From: Firmicutes bacterium UBA5201
GTDB taxonomy: Bacteria; Bacillota; Clostridia; Peptostreptococcales; Acidaminobacteraceae
Assembly (NCBI GenBank): GCA_002412775.1
Contig: DHVT01000019.1
Span: 1 to 64,000 of the forward strand
Direction of reading: 5' to 3'
Length of the DNA: 64,000 bases
The notes beneath the pieces were generated by a model. The model made no database searches. It was not told the origin of the DNA and saw only the letters and a list, made by a program, of their open reading frames with translations. The translations under genes were made by a program, and so were the position numbers. Below, piece after piece: positions 1 through 9,049 of this stretch. The stretch's first letter is position 1. The number at the start of each line of letters is the position of its first letter.

Positions 1-60
1 TTGTGGTCTGTTCGGATCATAAGGTCTTCTTTCACCTTGTGGTCTGTTGGAATCATAAGG
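1..60. repeat. 36-bp repeats inside infB, cut by the window edge
   Basis: A 36-base unit starting ttgtggtctgtt is seen at 1-36 and again from 37 to about 60. It encodes the 12-residue motif YD(P/S)NRPQGERRP in the IF-2 linker. More copies may lie outside the window. Confidence 0.7.
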
Positions 61-435
61 CTTGTTGCGGTTGCGCTCTTCCTCTTTGATTTCCTTTGTT
101 CTATCGTAAATGATCTTATTGTGCTTTTTTTCCTCTACTGGCTTCGCTTCTGATGAAGGTTTGCTTTCAGTGGAAGGCTTTGCTTCTGCCGAAGGCTTTG
201 CTTCTGCCGAAGGCTTTGCCTCTGTTGAAGGCTTTGCTTCTGTTTGAGGCTTTGACTCTGTAGATGGTTTGTCTGTTTTCTTTGAAAATCGTCCTTTAAG
301 TTTCGTTATCTCATCGTTTTCAAGTGTGCTCATATGGTTTTTGACATCCATACCGAGCTTTGAAGCTGAATCGATAAGTTCCTTACTGGGTATGTTTAAT
401 TCCTTGGCCAATTCATGGATTCGGGTTTTTGACAT
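1..435 (-). CDS. infB: Translation initiation factor IF-2, N-terminal part (partial)
   Basis: IF-2 is the GTPase that brings initiator tRNA to the ribosome. Only the first 145 codons are in the window; the GTPase part lies beyond base 1. The start ATG at 433-435 follows a good ribosome site (GGAGGTG at 441-447). The protein opens with [14 protein letters not shown] and a pattern of the small IF2_N fold (residues about 1-50). It then turns into a low-complexity linker of Lys-Pro-Ser/Ala-Glu repeats and RPYDxNRPQGER repeats, as is common in the variable N-terminal region of IF-2. It lies 15 bases after ylxQ and is the last visible gene of the rimP-nusA operon. The identification rests on the N-domain and the nusA-ylxR-ylxQ-infB order. 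Confidence 0.93.
   Translation of the reverse strand, partial: MSKTRIHELAKELNIPSKELIDSASKLGMDVKNHMSTLENDEITKLKGRFSKKTDKPSTESKPQTEAKPSTEAKPSAEAKPSAEAKPSTESKPSSEAKPVEEKKHNKIIYDRTKEIKEEERNRNKPYDSNRPQGERRPYDPNRPQ
155..262. repeat. 18-bp tandem repeats inside infB
   Basis: About six head-to-tail copies of an 18-base unit (consensus on the plus strand gaaggctttgcttctgcc) encode repeated Ala/Thr-Glu-Ala-Lys-Pro-Ser in the IF-2 linker. Two copies (173-190 and 191-208) are identical and the others differ by a few bases. Unit length keeps the reading frame, so copy number can change without breaking the gene. Confidence 0.85.
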
Positions 436-450
436 AGCTTCACCTCCGAA

Positions 451-759
451 TTATAGAGCGTCTAACTTTTCAATTATAGCTCTAGAAAATTTTTTGTTTG
501 TTACACCGAACAGTCCGTAGTTGTCTTTGCCAATCGCTTTTGACAAGGATTCCTTATTTGAAAATACTTTATATACAACACTCTCAGATTCACATAAACG
601 CTTCATTCTGTACTGAGTCGTTTCATTTAAGTCTTCAGCAATGATTAGGAGAGATACCCTTTTGGATTTGATTCCTTCTTCACAAAGTGTCTCACCAATT
701 GTTAAATTTCCGGATTTTCTTGCCAAACCTAAAAGTGATAAAACATTATTCATGGTCAT
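451..759 (-). CDS. ylxQ: L7Ae-family RNA-binding protein YlxQ
   Basis: Small protein (102 aa) of the L7Ae/L30e/S12e/Gadd45 family, which binds kink-turn RNA. The opening VLSLLGLARKSGNLTIGE and the later LLIIAEDLNETTQYR segment are typical. It overlaps the end of ylxR by 14 bases and sits between ylxR and infB, as in B. subtilis. Two ATGs (757-759 and 751-753) are both possible; the first was kept because AAAGG lies 4 bases before it. The precise role of YlxQ is not settled, but it is thought to act with the translation and RNA machinery of this operon. Confidence 0.88.
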   Translation of the reverse strand: MTMNNVLSLLGLARKSGNLTIGETLCEEGIKSKRVSLLIIAEDLNETTQYRMKRLCESESVVYKVFSNKESLSKAIGKDNYGLFGVTNKKFSRAIIEKLDAL

Positions 760-1009
760 CCAACCTTTCCTTCAATGCTTCAAAGACCGAGTCATCGATT
801 TTACTCTCGAGCGCTCTATTGAAGGCATTTTTCTTGATGGCTAGATCAAAACATTTGCGATCTTTACAGATATAGGCGCCTCTTCCGTTTGCCTTGCCTG
901 TAAAGTCGACGGCAACTTCTCCGTCTTTGTTTTTGACCACTCTTATTAATTCTTTCTTAGGTTTTTGAATACCACAACCAACACACTTTCTCATTGGTAT
1001 TTTTTTCAT
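746..1009 (-). CDS. ylxR: YlxR-family RNA-binding protein (RnpM)
   Basis: Protein of 87 aa with the family signature RKCVGCGIQKPKKELIR near the N-terminus (two Cys) and GRGAYIC in the middle. YlxR proteins form a small positively charged RNA-binding fold; the B. subtilis protein has been linked to RNase P activity (RnpM). The start overlaps the nusA stop by 4 bases (ATGA-type junction), showing tight coupling within the rimP-nusA-ylxR-ylxQ-infB operon. Length and order match the family. Confidence 0.9.
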   Translation of the reverse strand: MKKIPMRKCVGCGIQKPKKELIRVVKNKDGEVAVDFTGKANGRGAYICKDRKCFDLAIKKNAFNRALESKIDDSVFEALKERLDDHE

Positions 1010-2094
1010 TGGGCATCATCTCCATATACTTCTTCATATTCACCAATATCTTTTAGATATGCAATATATTGAGTCTCACTTTTGATGTCGATTTTCCAAC
1101 CGGTGAGTTTTGCTGCAAGTCTTGCGTTCTGACCTTCCTTGCCGATTGCTAGAGACAATTGATAGTCTGGAACCACAACAAGTGCAGAGTTATCATCCTC
1201 ATCCACTTCAACGCGCATAACCTTTGATGGGTTGAGTGCATTGGAAATCAGAATAGCTGGATTTTCGTTCCATTCTATGATGTCTATTTTTTCTCCCTGT
1301 AATTCCTCTACAATGTTCTGAACACGATGACCCTTTGGACCGACACATGCACCGACAGGATCGAGATCGGGATTGCTTGAGTATACGGCAATCTTGGTTC
1401 TTGAACCTGGTTCACGTGAAATGCTCTTGATTTCAACTTCACCATCGTAGATCTCCGGTACTTCAAGTTCAAACAAGCGCTTTACTAGTCCTGGATGCGT
1501 TCTGGAAACAAATATTTGAGGTCCTTTGGTTGAATTCTTCACTTCAGTGATAACCGTTTTGATTCTGGCACCCTGAATGTATTCTTCATGAGGAATCTGT
1601 TCATTTGCAGCCATCAACGCTTCAGTTCTGCCAAGGGTAATATATACGATTCCTTTGGAGACTCTATGGATCACTCCATTGACAATCTCGCTCTCCCTGC
1701 TTGAGAACTCATCATAAATGACGCCGCGTTCAGCTTCCCTGATTTTTTGGACGACAACTTGTTTGGCTGATTGTGCAGCAATCCTTCCGAAATCCTTCGG
1801 AGTAACTTTCTCTTTTAGCACATCTCCGCTTTCGTACTCGGGGTTGATCGCTTTTGCTTCCTCAAGTGAAACTTGAGTTGCATCATCAATCACTTCATCA
1901 ACGATCAATCGAATGGAATAGACCGTGATATCTCCTGTTTCTCTGTTGAGTTCCACTTCCACGTTGTGAGTGGCGCCAAAGTTGTTTTTATAGGCTTTGA
2001 CCATCGCGTCTTCGATAACATCAAATAGCATATCAATGGATAATCCCTTTTCCTTCTCAAGCTGTTCTAAAGCGAGCAATAATTCAGTTTTCAC
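1006..2094 (-). CDS. nusA: Transcription termination/antitermination factor NusA
   Basis: NusA (362 aa) binds RNA polymerase and nascent RNA and controls pausing and termination. The order of parts is typical: an N-terminal polymerase-binding domain (about residues 1-125, with MLFDVIEDAMVKAYK), an S1 domain (about 135-200), then two KH domains, with the RNA-contact loops in VGPKGHRVQ and AIGKEGQNARLAA. It ends after the second KH domain without the acidic repeats found in E. coli, as is usual in Firmicutes. The start overlaps the rimP stop (ATGA). See the promoter and leader hairpin upstream of rimP for possible self-control. Confidence 0.97.
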   Translation of the reverse strand: MKTELLLALEQLEKEKGLSIDMLFDVIEDAMVKAYKNNFGATHNVEVELNRETGDITVYSIRLIVDEVIDDATQVSLEEAKAINPEYESGDVLKEKVTPKDFGRIAAQSAKQVVVQKIREAERGVIYDEFSSRESEIVNGVIHRVSKGIVYITLGRTEALMAANEQIPHEEYIQGARIKTVITEVKNSTKGPQIFVSRTHPGLVKRLFELEVPEIYDGEVEIKSISREPGSRTKIAVYSSNPDLDPVGACVGPKGHRVQNIVEELQGEKIDIIEWNENPAILISNALNPSKVMRVEVDEDDNSALVVVPDYQLSLAIGKEGQNARLAAKLTGWKIDIKSETQYIAYLKDIGEYEEVYGDDAQ

Positions 2095-2582
2095 TGTTCT
2101 CCCTCCTCTTCGATATCTTCGAAATCGACTACCAGTTTTGTCAAAGCAACTTTGCTTCTTGAGATTTCAACACGTCCAAGTGCTTCATTCTCAATGACAA
2201 TGTGATCATCAACAAGACCGATCAATTTTCCAATGATCATTTTTTGTCCTTCGAACGGTTGGAATAGTTTCAGTTGAACCTTACTGTCCTTAAAACGCTC
2301 AAATTCTTTGTCCTTTTTAAGTGTGCGTTCAATACCTGGTGATGTGACTTCAAGGAAATATTGTTCCTCAATAGGATCCGCTGCATCCAGTTTCTTATTG
2401 AGATATTGGCTCACTAATTGACAATCGTCAAGTGTTACTGCATCCTCTTTGTCAATGGTGACGCGCAAATACCTGTAAGGGCCTTCCTTGACAAATTCGA
2501 CATCAACAAGTTCGAGACCGAATTGGCCTATGTAGGGTGTCAAGATATCATCAACAACGTCTACAACTCTTTTCTTTTTCAT
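2091..2582 (-). CDS. rimP: Ribosome maturation factor RimP
   Basis: RimP (163 aa) is needed for maturation of the 30S subunit. The segment FGLELVDVEFVKEGPYRYLRV followed by IDKEDAVTLDDCQLVS is the recognisable N-terminal domain, and LEVTSPGIERTLKK is the hallmark motif; the C-terminal half forms an Sm-like barrel. It is the first gene of the nusA operon. The ATG is preceded by AGGTG with 4 bases spacing. Confidence 0.95.
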   Translation of the reverse strand: MKKKRVVDVVDDILTPYIGQFGLELVDVEFVKEGPYRYLRVTIDKEDAVTLDDCQLVSQYLNKKLDAADPIEEQYFLEVTSPGIERTLKKDKEFERFKDSKVQLKLFQPFEGQKMIIGKLIGLVDDHIVIENEALGRVEISRSKVALTKLVVDFEDIEEEGEQ

Positions 2583-2631
2583 GTTTCACCTGCTTTCAAA
2601 ATAATCCATAATAGTCCTATGCAATAACAAA

Positions 2632-2651
2632 GAGTGGGAAATACCCCACTC
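2632..2651 (-). terminator. Hairpin in the rimP-nusA leader, attenuator or polC terminator
   Basis: On the minus strand GAGTGGG (2651-2645) pairs with CCCACTC (2638-2632) across a 6-base loop, followed by TTTGTTATTG. The stem is strong (7 bp) but the U-run is broken, so termination may be partial. It lies after polC but also downstream of the predicted rimP promoter, so it would be in the leader RNA of the nusA operon. Confidence 0.6.
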
Positions 2652-2678
2652 CTGTTGTCATTCTCTATTCACATAGAT

Positions 2679-2707
2679 ATTATAACACATTTGCATGTAT
2701 TATGCAA
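2679..2707 (-). promoter_or_regulatory. Sigma-A promoter for rimP-nusA-ylxR-ylxQ-infB
   Basis: The -10 box is a perfect TATAAT (plus-strand ATTATA at 2679-2684). A 17-base spacer leads to TTGCAT (2702-2707), a weak -35. The -35 overlaps the polC stop codon. Start of transcription is expected near 2672, giving a leader of about 90 bases. Confidence 0.65.
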
Positions 2708-5700
2708 ACGAGAATAGGGACAATTGATTGTCCTCAGGCATCGACTCAAAGCATCCATGCACCTTCATTGCCTCAATTACGGTTTTGGATACCCGAGTGA
2801 GTCTTTGGAAGTCTTCTATGGATAAAAACTCTGCGTTTTCAGCCCTAATTGCAGCTATATTGACTGCAGCTGAAGCACCTACGCCTTGCAACGCCAAAAA
2901 TGGGGGTAATATCTTTCCATCCTTGATCTTGAATTGTTCGGCATCCGAGTGCTCAATACTGATTTTCATGAAACTGAGCCCTCTCGAATACATCTCATCC
3001 GCAATTTCGAGGATTGAAAAAAGATCCAATTCCTTCTTGGTCGGTTTTTCCATTTTTTCGATTTCCTTCATTTTTGCCCTGACGACTTCACTGCCCTTGC
3101 AAATCAAATCGGCGTCAAAGTCATCAACCTTTGTCGAGAAAAATGTCGCGTAGAACGCAAGTGGATGGTGCACTTTGAAATATGCAATCCTCACAGACAT
3201 CATTACGTATGCCACAGCATGTGCTTTTGGAAACATGTACTGGATCGTTTGACATGAATTGATGTACCAATCGGGAACATTGTTGCTTTTCATCACTGCA
3301 ATATCATCAGGTTTCAGTCCTTTGCCCTTTCGGACATTCTCCATGATTTTGAAGGCGGTCAACGGTTCAAGATTCATCTTGATCAAATAGTTCATAATGT
3401 CATCACGGGTTGCGATAACATCTTTGATGGTCACAACATTACCTCTCACCAAATCCTGTGCATTGTTGAGCCACACATCCGTACCGTGTGAAAGTCCTGA
3501 AATCCTGACAAGGTCTGAAAATGTTTTCGGATCTGTATCCTTGAGCATCTGCCTTACAAATTTGGTTCCGAATTCGGGAATTCCCAAACTGCCGATGTCG
3601 AGCGAATAAGTCGGATCCGATATGCCTAATGATTCAGTGCTCGTGAATATCTTCATGGTGTCCGGATCATCAAGTGGAATCTCAAAAACGTTGACGCCTG
3701 TCAAGGCTTCGAGATATTTGATGATCGTCGGAACGTCATGTCCCAGTATATCCAGTTTCAAAAGCCTGCCACTGATGGAATGATAATCAAAGTGAGTTGT
3801 GATCACGTCTGAATTGACATCGTTTGCGGGATACTGGATTGGACAAAACTCATGGATGTCATTTGTCTCAGGAACTACCATGATGCCACCGGGATGCTGG
3901 CCTGAACTTCTCTTGATGCCCGTAAGACCTTGTGACAATCTCTCAACTTCATATCTATGAATCTCTTCGTTGCGTTCCTCAAAATACTTTTTGACATATC
4001 CATAAGCGGTTTTATCAGCGATGGTACCTATTGTACCTGCCTTGAAAGTCTTTCCTTTTCCAAATAACACCTCGCAATATTTATGCGCATTGGCTTGATA
4101 GATGCCCGCAAAGTTGAGATCGATATCGGGCTCCTTGTCTCCATCGAAACCGAGAAAAGTCTCAAATGGAATATCATGCCCTTCTTTGGTCAGTTTATTG
4201 CCGCAATCAGGACAAATTCTGTCTGGCATATCGACACCCGCCCCATATTTTCCATCTGTATGGAATTCGGAGAATTTACAATTGCTGCAGATGTAATGTG
4301 GTGGCAACGGATTGACCTCGGTGATATCACTCATTGTAGCTGCAAGTGATGATCCGACCGATCCACGTGAGCCGACGAGGAAACCGTCCTCAAGAGATTT
4401 GGCGACCAGTTTTTGAGCGATGATATACATGACTGCGTAACCATTTCCAATAATCGAATTGAGTTCGCGTTCCAGTCTGGTTTTTACGATTTCTGGAAGT
4501 TCATCCCCATATATGCGCTTTGCCTTTGCCATACACATCGTTCTGAACTCTTCATCAGCACCTTCTATGACAGGTGGATATGTACCTTTTGGCACTGGCA
4601 GTACAATATCACACATTTTCGCTATGCGCTGTGTATTTTCTATAACCACTTCTCTGGCACGTTCTCCAAGATATGAAAACTCCTCGAGCATCTCATCTGT
4701 TGTCTTAAAATAAAGTGGTGCCTGGTTGTCCGCATCGGAAAAACCATTTCCAGCCATAAGAATCCTTCTGTAGACCTCATCTTCGGGATCAAGGAAATGC
4801 ACATCGCCAGTTGCGACTGTCAGTTTTCCAAGTTCATCGCCAAGCTCCAAAATCAATTTATTGATCTCTTGAAGTTCGGATTTGTCTTTGACACGGCCGT
4901 TGCTAAGCATAAACCCATTGTTGCCTGTCGGTTGGATCTCGAGGTAATCGTAGAACTTTGCGATTTCCACCAATTGTTCTCTAGGCAGATTGTTCATATA
5001 GCCTTTGAACAGTTCGCCGGATTCACACGCGCTACCGATTATAAGCCCTTCACGCTTCTCGAGCAACAAGCTCCTAGGGACTCGTGGTTTTCTATAATAG
5101 GTGTTGAGGTTGGAATGAGAAACTATCTCATAAAGATTTCTGAGCCCTTTTTGATTCTGTGCCAGGATGATGACGTGAAACATTTCTCTCATGGAGAAAT
5201 TGAAATTCAATCTGGCATAGTCATTGATGGCTTTGACGTCTTCGATGCCATTTTCCTTCAACATCTCAAAAAACTTCATTAGGACACGACTCGTCGCTTC
5301 TGCGTCCGCAACAGCTCTATGGTGATCGGTCAGTACGATTTTGAGATGCTTAGTGACAGCTTTGAGGTTGTGTTTCTTTATTCCTGTCAGAAGCAATCTG
5401 CTGAGCGATAAAGTATCGAGAATCAAGGATTCAAATGGCAACTCCATCAAGGCGCAATAATGTCTGATGAATGAACAATCAAAAGTGGCATTATGCGCGG
5501 CAACCGGTAAATTGTCCACGAATTTCATGAAGTCCGGTAAAACTTCCTCGAGTGTGGGCTTATCTCCCACCATTTCATCCGAAATTCCAGTCAGCTCAGT
5601 GATAATCGCAGGAATATTCCTCTTAGGATTGATCAGCTGACTGAATCGATCAATGACTTCACCCTTTTTAACCTTGACAGCACCTATTTCAATTATGGTG

Positions 5701-6965
5701 TCATTGCAATAAGAAAAACCGGTGGTTTCAATATCAAAGATAACAAATGTGTCATCCAGGGAATATGTGGTTGCATCCTTGATGATGTCACTCATGTCAT
5801 CAATGAGGTATCCTTCAAGTCCGTATATGATTTTAATGTCATCATCTGCTTGAGATGCGGCGTCAGGAAATGCCTGTAAAACGCCATGATCTGTGATTGC
5901 AATCGCAGGATGGCCCCAATCTATTGCAGTCTGAACCAGTTTCTTTACAGGGGTTATGCCGTCCATTTCACTCATGTTGGTATGCAAATGCAGTTCAACA
6001 CGTTTGTCAATGGCAGTATCCATTCGTTTGATTTCAGATTTACCCGTGTTGATCGAGACTATGTTGAGCACCTGTTCTTTGTCAAAAGAATCAAACCGGT
6101 TGATGCCCTCAACAATGTACCAATTGCCTTTTTTAAGTTCGGGTTCCAGTTCTTCAAACTCTTTCTTCTTGAGAAATGCCTTACAGGCTATCGCATTGGT
6201 CAAATCAGAGAGAAACATCTTTAAAATGTATTTGCCACCTTTGATTTCTCTGGCATCGTAAGAGATCAATTTGCCCTCGATGGCGTAAGTCTCCTCTTCC
6301 ATGTGAATATCAATGATTTTTGTGAAACTTCTCTTGATCTTGTTTCTAAAAAGTATATTTGACTTTTTTTTGCCAGAGTCCACTTCGACTTTTTCCTTGA
6401 TGTTTTCCATCTCATCATTGAATGCTTGAGTGGACGCGGCTACGATGTTTTCAATAGCCTCCTCCTGCGATTTTTCAAAGTCTTCTATGCCTTCAAACGC
6501 CTCTTTTGCAGAAAAAGTGGTTATTGGAAACACTGCCTTCAGGTTCTTTTCGCATATGGTCTCTATCATTTTGTCCGTCTCGTATTGATAGAAAGTGCTC
6601 TCAAAGCCTTTATCTTCAAACTCGATATGAATGGTTTCATCTGGAAAAGTGACCTTTGATCTGCGTAAGATACTGGCAACCGCCGGATTCTTACGCTTGA
6701 TTACACTTAGAATATTGTCCCAATGCTCACTGACACCTGTAGTCAGTGGATTGAAATCGACAGAAATATCAAATTGCTCGATGAAATTCAAGTGCTGTCT
6801 CAAAGAATCCTTCAAGATTTCAATGGCTTCACCGGAAATCACATGATTTGTTTTCAGATCAATATTCAACAAAGAATCATTTTTATGAAATGCAATTCTC
6901 TTTATTTCAAACTGGTTTGTTTTCAATGATTGTTGTATCAATTGATTAAAAGGTATTCTCTCCAT
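2700..6965 (-). CDS. polC: DNA polymerase III alpha subunit, PolC type
   Basis: PolC (1421 aa) is the replicative polymerase of low-G+C Gram-positives, with its own 3'-5' proofreading domain. Visible parts in order: N-terminal region and OB domain (about residues 230-310), PHP domain with VELHLHTNMSEMDG (near 325) and ITDHG, an inserted DEDD exonuclease starting FDIETTG (near 410), a zinc-binding segment with CSNCKF and CPDCGNK (near 900), and the polymerase core with PDIDLNFAG (near 948). Length fits the family. It is the last gene of the pyrH-to-polC run, 15 bases after ispG, with AAAGGTG before the ATG. Confidence 0.98.
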   Translation of the reverse strand: MERIPFNQLIQQSLKTNQFEIKRIAFHKNDSLLNIDLKTNHVISGEAIEILKDSLRQHLNFIEQFDISVDFNPLTTGVSEHWDNILSVIKRKNPAVASILRRSKVTFPDETIHIEFEDKGFESTFYQYETDKMIETICEKNLKAVFPITTFSAKEAFEGIEDFEKSQEEAIENIVAASTQAFNDEMENIKEKVEVDSGKKKSNILFRNKIKRSFTKIIDIHMEEETYAIEGKLISYDAREIKGGKYILKMFLSDLTNAIACKAFLKKKEFEELEPELKKGNWYIVEGINRFDSFDKEQVLNIVSINTGKSEIKRMDTAIDKRVELHLHTNMSEMDGITPVKKLVQTAIDWGHPAIAITDHGVLQAFPDAASQADDDIKIIYGLEGYLIDDMSDIIKDATTYSLDDTFVIFDIETTGFSYCNDTIIEIGAVKVKKGEVIDRFSQLINPKRNIPAIITELTGISDEMVGDKPTLEEVLPDFMKFVDNLPVAAHNATFDCSFIRHYCALMELPFESLILDTLSLSRLLLTGIKKHNLKAVTKHLKIVLTDHHRAVADAEATSRVLMKFFEMLKENGIEDVKAINDYARLNFNFSMREMFHVIILAQNQKGLRNLYEIVSHSNLNTYYRKPRVPRSLLLEKREGLIIGSACESGELFKGYMNNLPREQLVEIAKFYDYLEIQPTGNNGFMLSNGRVKDKSELQEINKLILELGDELGKLTVATGDVHFLDPEDEVYRRILMAGNGFSDADNQAPLYFKTTDEMLEEFSYLGERAREVVIENTQRIAKMCDIVLPVPKGTYPPVIEGADEEFRTMCMAKAKRIYGDELPEIVKTRLERELNSIIGNGYAVMYIIAQKLVAKSLEDGFLVGSRGSVGSSLAATMSDITEVNPLPPHYICSNCKFSEFHTDGKYGAGVDMPDRICPDCGNKLTKEGHDIPFETFLGFDGDKEPDIDLNFAGIYQANAHKYCEVLFGKGKTFKAGTIGTIADKTAYGYVKKYFEERNEEIHRYEVERLSQGLTGIKRSSGQHPGGIMVVPETNDIHEFCPIQYPANDVNSDVITTHFDYHSISGRLLKLDILGHDVPTIIKYLEALTGVNVFEIPLDDPDTMKIFTSTESLGISDPTYSLDIGSLGIPEFGTKFVRQMLKDTDPKTFSDLVRISGLSHGTDVWLNNAQDLVRGNVVTIKDVIATRDDIMNYLIKMNLEPLTAFKIMENVRKGKGLKPDDIAVMKSNNVPDWYINSCQTIQYMFPKAHAVAYVMMSVRIAYFKVHHPLAFYATFFSTKVDDFDADLICKGSEVVRAKMKEIEKMEKPTKKELDLFSILEIADEMYSRGLSFMKISIEHSDAEQFKIKDGKILPPFLALQGVGASAAVNIAAIRAENAEFLSIEDFQRLTRVSKTVIEAMKVHGCFESMPEDNQLSLFSFA

Positions 6966-6980
6966 TTAATCACCTTTCTT

Positions 6981-8024
6981 TTATAGGGTTTCAATTGCCT
7001 TCATCACAGCATCGATAATCTCATCTTCTCTGAACTTTTGAACCACAACGCCTTTTTTGAATAACAGGAACTCACCTTTGCCACCTGCGATCCCCAAATC
7101 CGCTTCTTTAGCCTCACCGGGTCCATTGACAGCGCATCCCATCACAGCCAAAGTAATGTCTTTATCTATCCCCTTCACGCGTTCTTCAAGAAGATTGGCG
7201 ATTTTGACCAGATCCACTTCTGTACGTCCACAAGTGGGGCATGATATGATTTTGATTCCAAATGATCTCAGTCCAAGAGATTCAAGTATTTTTTTGGCGA
7301 CTTTGATCTCTTCCACAGGAGGTCCTGTAAGCGATACCCTTATCGTGCTCCCGATACCTTCATACAGCATGATTCCAATTCCAATGGAAGATTTGACTGT
7401 GCCTGAAAATAGCGTTCCCGCTTCAGTGATGCCCAAATGGAGAGGATAATCCACCATTTCGTCAAGCAGACGATAAGCCTCAACTGTCAATCCGATGTCC
7501 GAGGATTTGATTGAGATCACAATATCATGAAAGGATAAACTTTCAAAGATCCGCACATGTCTCATCGCACTTTCCACGAGAGCTTCTGCAGTGACCCCAC
7601 CATATTTCTCGAGCAGATCCTTTTCGAGGGAACCTCCATTGACACCGATTCTGATCGGAATCTTTTTCGCCTTTGCCACTTCAACAACTTTTTCGACTCG
7701 ATCTATTCCGCCGATGTTGCCAGGATTAAGCCTTATTTTGTCTACACCACGATGCATCGCCTCTATCGCAAGCCTATAATCGAAATGGATATCTGCAACG
7801 AGTGGAATATGAATTCTACTTTTAATTTCGGAAATCGCTTGGGCGGACTTCATGTCCGGAACGGCGACACGAACAATTTCACACCCTTCACTTTCGAGTT
7901 CAAGAATTTGTGCGACGGTCGCTTCAACATCTTCAGTTTTCGTATTGGTCATGGATTGAATTCGGATCGGATATCCGCCACCAATAGCCGTATTACCAAT
8001 CTCAATGACTCTTTTTCTGTTCAT
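6981..8024 (-). CDS. ispG: 4-hydroxy-3-methylbut-2-enyl diphosphate synthase (IspG/GcpE)
   Basis: IspG (347 aa) carries out the reductive step from methylerythritol cyclodiphosphate to HMBPP in the MEP isoprenoid pathway and needs a 4Fe-4S cluster. The N-terminal TIM-barrel part shows PIRIQSMTNTKTEDVEAT and DKIRLNPGNIGG; the C-terminal part has the cluster cysteines in ISCPTCGRTEVDL and MGCAVNGPGEA. It follows rseP by 9 bases, with AGGAG six bases before the ATG. Its place beside dxr, another MEP gene, is coherent. Confidence 0.97.
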   Translation of the reverse strand: MNRKRVIEIGNTAIGGGYPIRIQSMTNTKTEDVEATVAQILELESEGCEIVRVAVPDMKSAQAISEIKSRIHIPLVADIHFDYRLAIEAMHRGVDKIRLNPGNIGGIDRVEKVVEVAKAKKIPIRIGVNGGSLEKDLLEKYGGVTAEALVESAMRHVRIFESLSFHDIVISIKSSDIGLTVEAYRLLDEMVDYPLHLGITEAGTLFSGTVKSSIGIGIMLYEGIGSTIRVSLTGPPVEEIKVAKKILESLGLRSFGIKIISCPTCGRTEVDLVKIANLLEERVKGIDKDITLAVMGCAVNGPGEAKEADLGIAGGKGEFLLFKKGVVVQKFREDEIIDAVMKAIETL

Positions 8025-8033
8025 AACAAACTC

Positions 8034-9032
8034 CTATAGATTACTGATATCCCTAAACACCAAGAACAACATCAGCGCCATCAATATGACAATACCAATG
8101 AAGTGCACATAACCTTCTTTTTCTCGATCAATCGGTTTGCCCTTGATCATTTCAATGACCACAAATACAATTCTTCCTCCATCGAGTGCTGGAAATGGCA
8201 ACAAATTGACAATTCCGAGGTTGATTGAAATGTAAGCCGCAATGAACAGCAGATTCCAAAAACCTTGTTCTGAAGCTTGTCCTATGATTGAAACGATTCC
8301 GACAGGACCAACGAGTTCACCCTGAACTTCTTTGGATCCCAATTGTGTGAAAAATTTGAATATGTCGGTAAAAAACATTCTGAACTGATCCCAGGCCACG
8401 CCCAATGATTTGTCCACGCTCTTTTCGAGCATAGTCTGAACACCGACTTTATAGTTGCCATCCGGACCAAGTTCCGGAACCATTTCCAGTATTACATTCA
8501 AATCGTCACTGCGTTCAACTACCACTGTAATCTTGTCACCCTTGCTGTCATTGATGCCGTTGATCACCTGTTCCCAAGTTGAGATTTTCTTTCCGTCGAT
8601 TTCTATGATCCTATCTCCGGGAAGCAAACCCGCACTTTGTGCCGGCATGTCATCGATGACCGCTTCTATTCGGTTGGAAGCCGAGCCCATACCGAACATG
8701 ATGATGACCAAAAGGACATACGCAAGAACAAAGTTCATCGTGGCACCAGCTACAAGCACCATAAGTCTTTGATAGGGTTTCTTGTTTGAAAAGCTTCTTG
8801 GGTCTTCTGAAACCTCGTCTTCCCCCTCCATTTTAACAAATCCACCCAGTGGAAATGCACGAAGCGAATACAATGTTTCCGGACCTTGCCATTTTGCAAT
8901 TTTTGGTCCCATTCCTATTGAAAACTCATGAATCTTGATACCGTTTAGCCGTGCTGTGACAAAATGACCCAGTTCATGTGCTATAACTATAATACCGAAT
9001 ACAAATATAAAGCTGACAATTGTCATCAACAT
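8034..9032 (-). CDS. rseP: Site-2 membrane metalloprotease RseP/RasP
   Basis: Membrane zinc protease (332 aa) that cuts anti-sigma factors and leftover signal peptides inside the membrane. The first membrane helix carries the zinc site HELGH (IVIAHELGHF). A PDZ domain follows (about 110-195, with GLLPGDRIIEIDGKKI), and a later helix has the second site LLPFPALDGGRI. Translation most likely starts at the ATG at 9030-9032, because AGAGG lies 7 bases upstream; an upstream in-frame TTG has no such site. It follows dxr closely, as in many Firmicutes. Confidence 0.96.
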   Translation of the reverse strand: MLMTIVSFIFVFGIIVIAHELGHFVTARLNGIKIHEFSIGMGPKIAKWQGPETLYSLRAFPLGGFVKMEGEDEVSEDPRSFSNKKPYQRLMVLVAGATMNFVLAYVLLVIIMFGMGSASNRIEAVIDDMPAQSAGLLPGDRIIEIDGKKISTWEQVINGINDSKGDKITVVVERSDDLNVILEMVPELGPDGNYKVGVQTMLEKSVDKSLGVAWDQFRMFFTDIFKFFTQLGSKEVQGELVGPVGIVSIIGQASEQGFWNLLFIAAYISINLGIVNLLPFPALDGGRIVFVVIEMIKGKPIDREKEGYVHFIGIVILMALMLFLVFRDISNL

Positions 9033-9049
9033 ATGATTACCTCTCAATT

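Noticed and set aside
4797..5282. A 161-codon plus-strand open frame inside polC
   Set aside because: It is a shadow of polC on the other strand. It has no ribosome site and no family resemblance; polC is intact across it.
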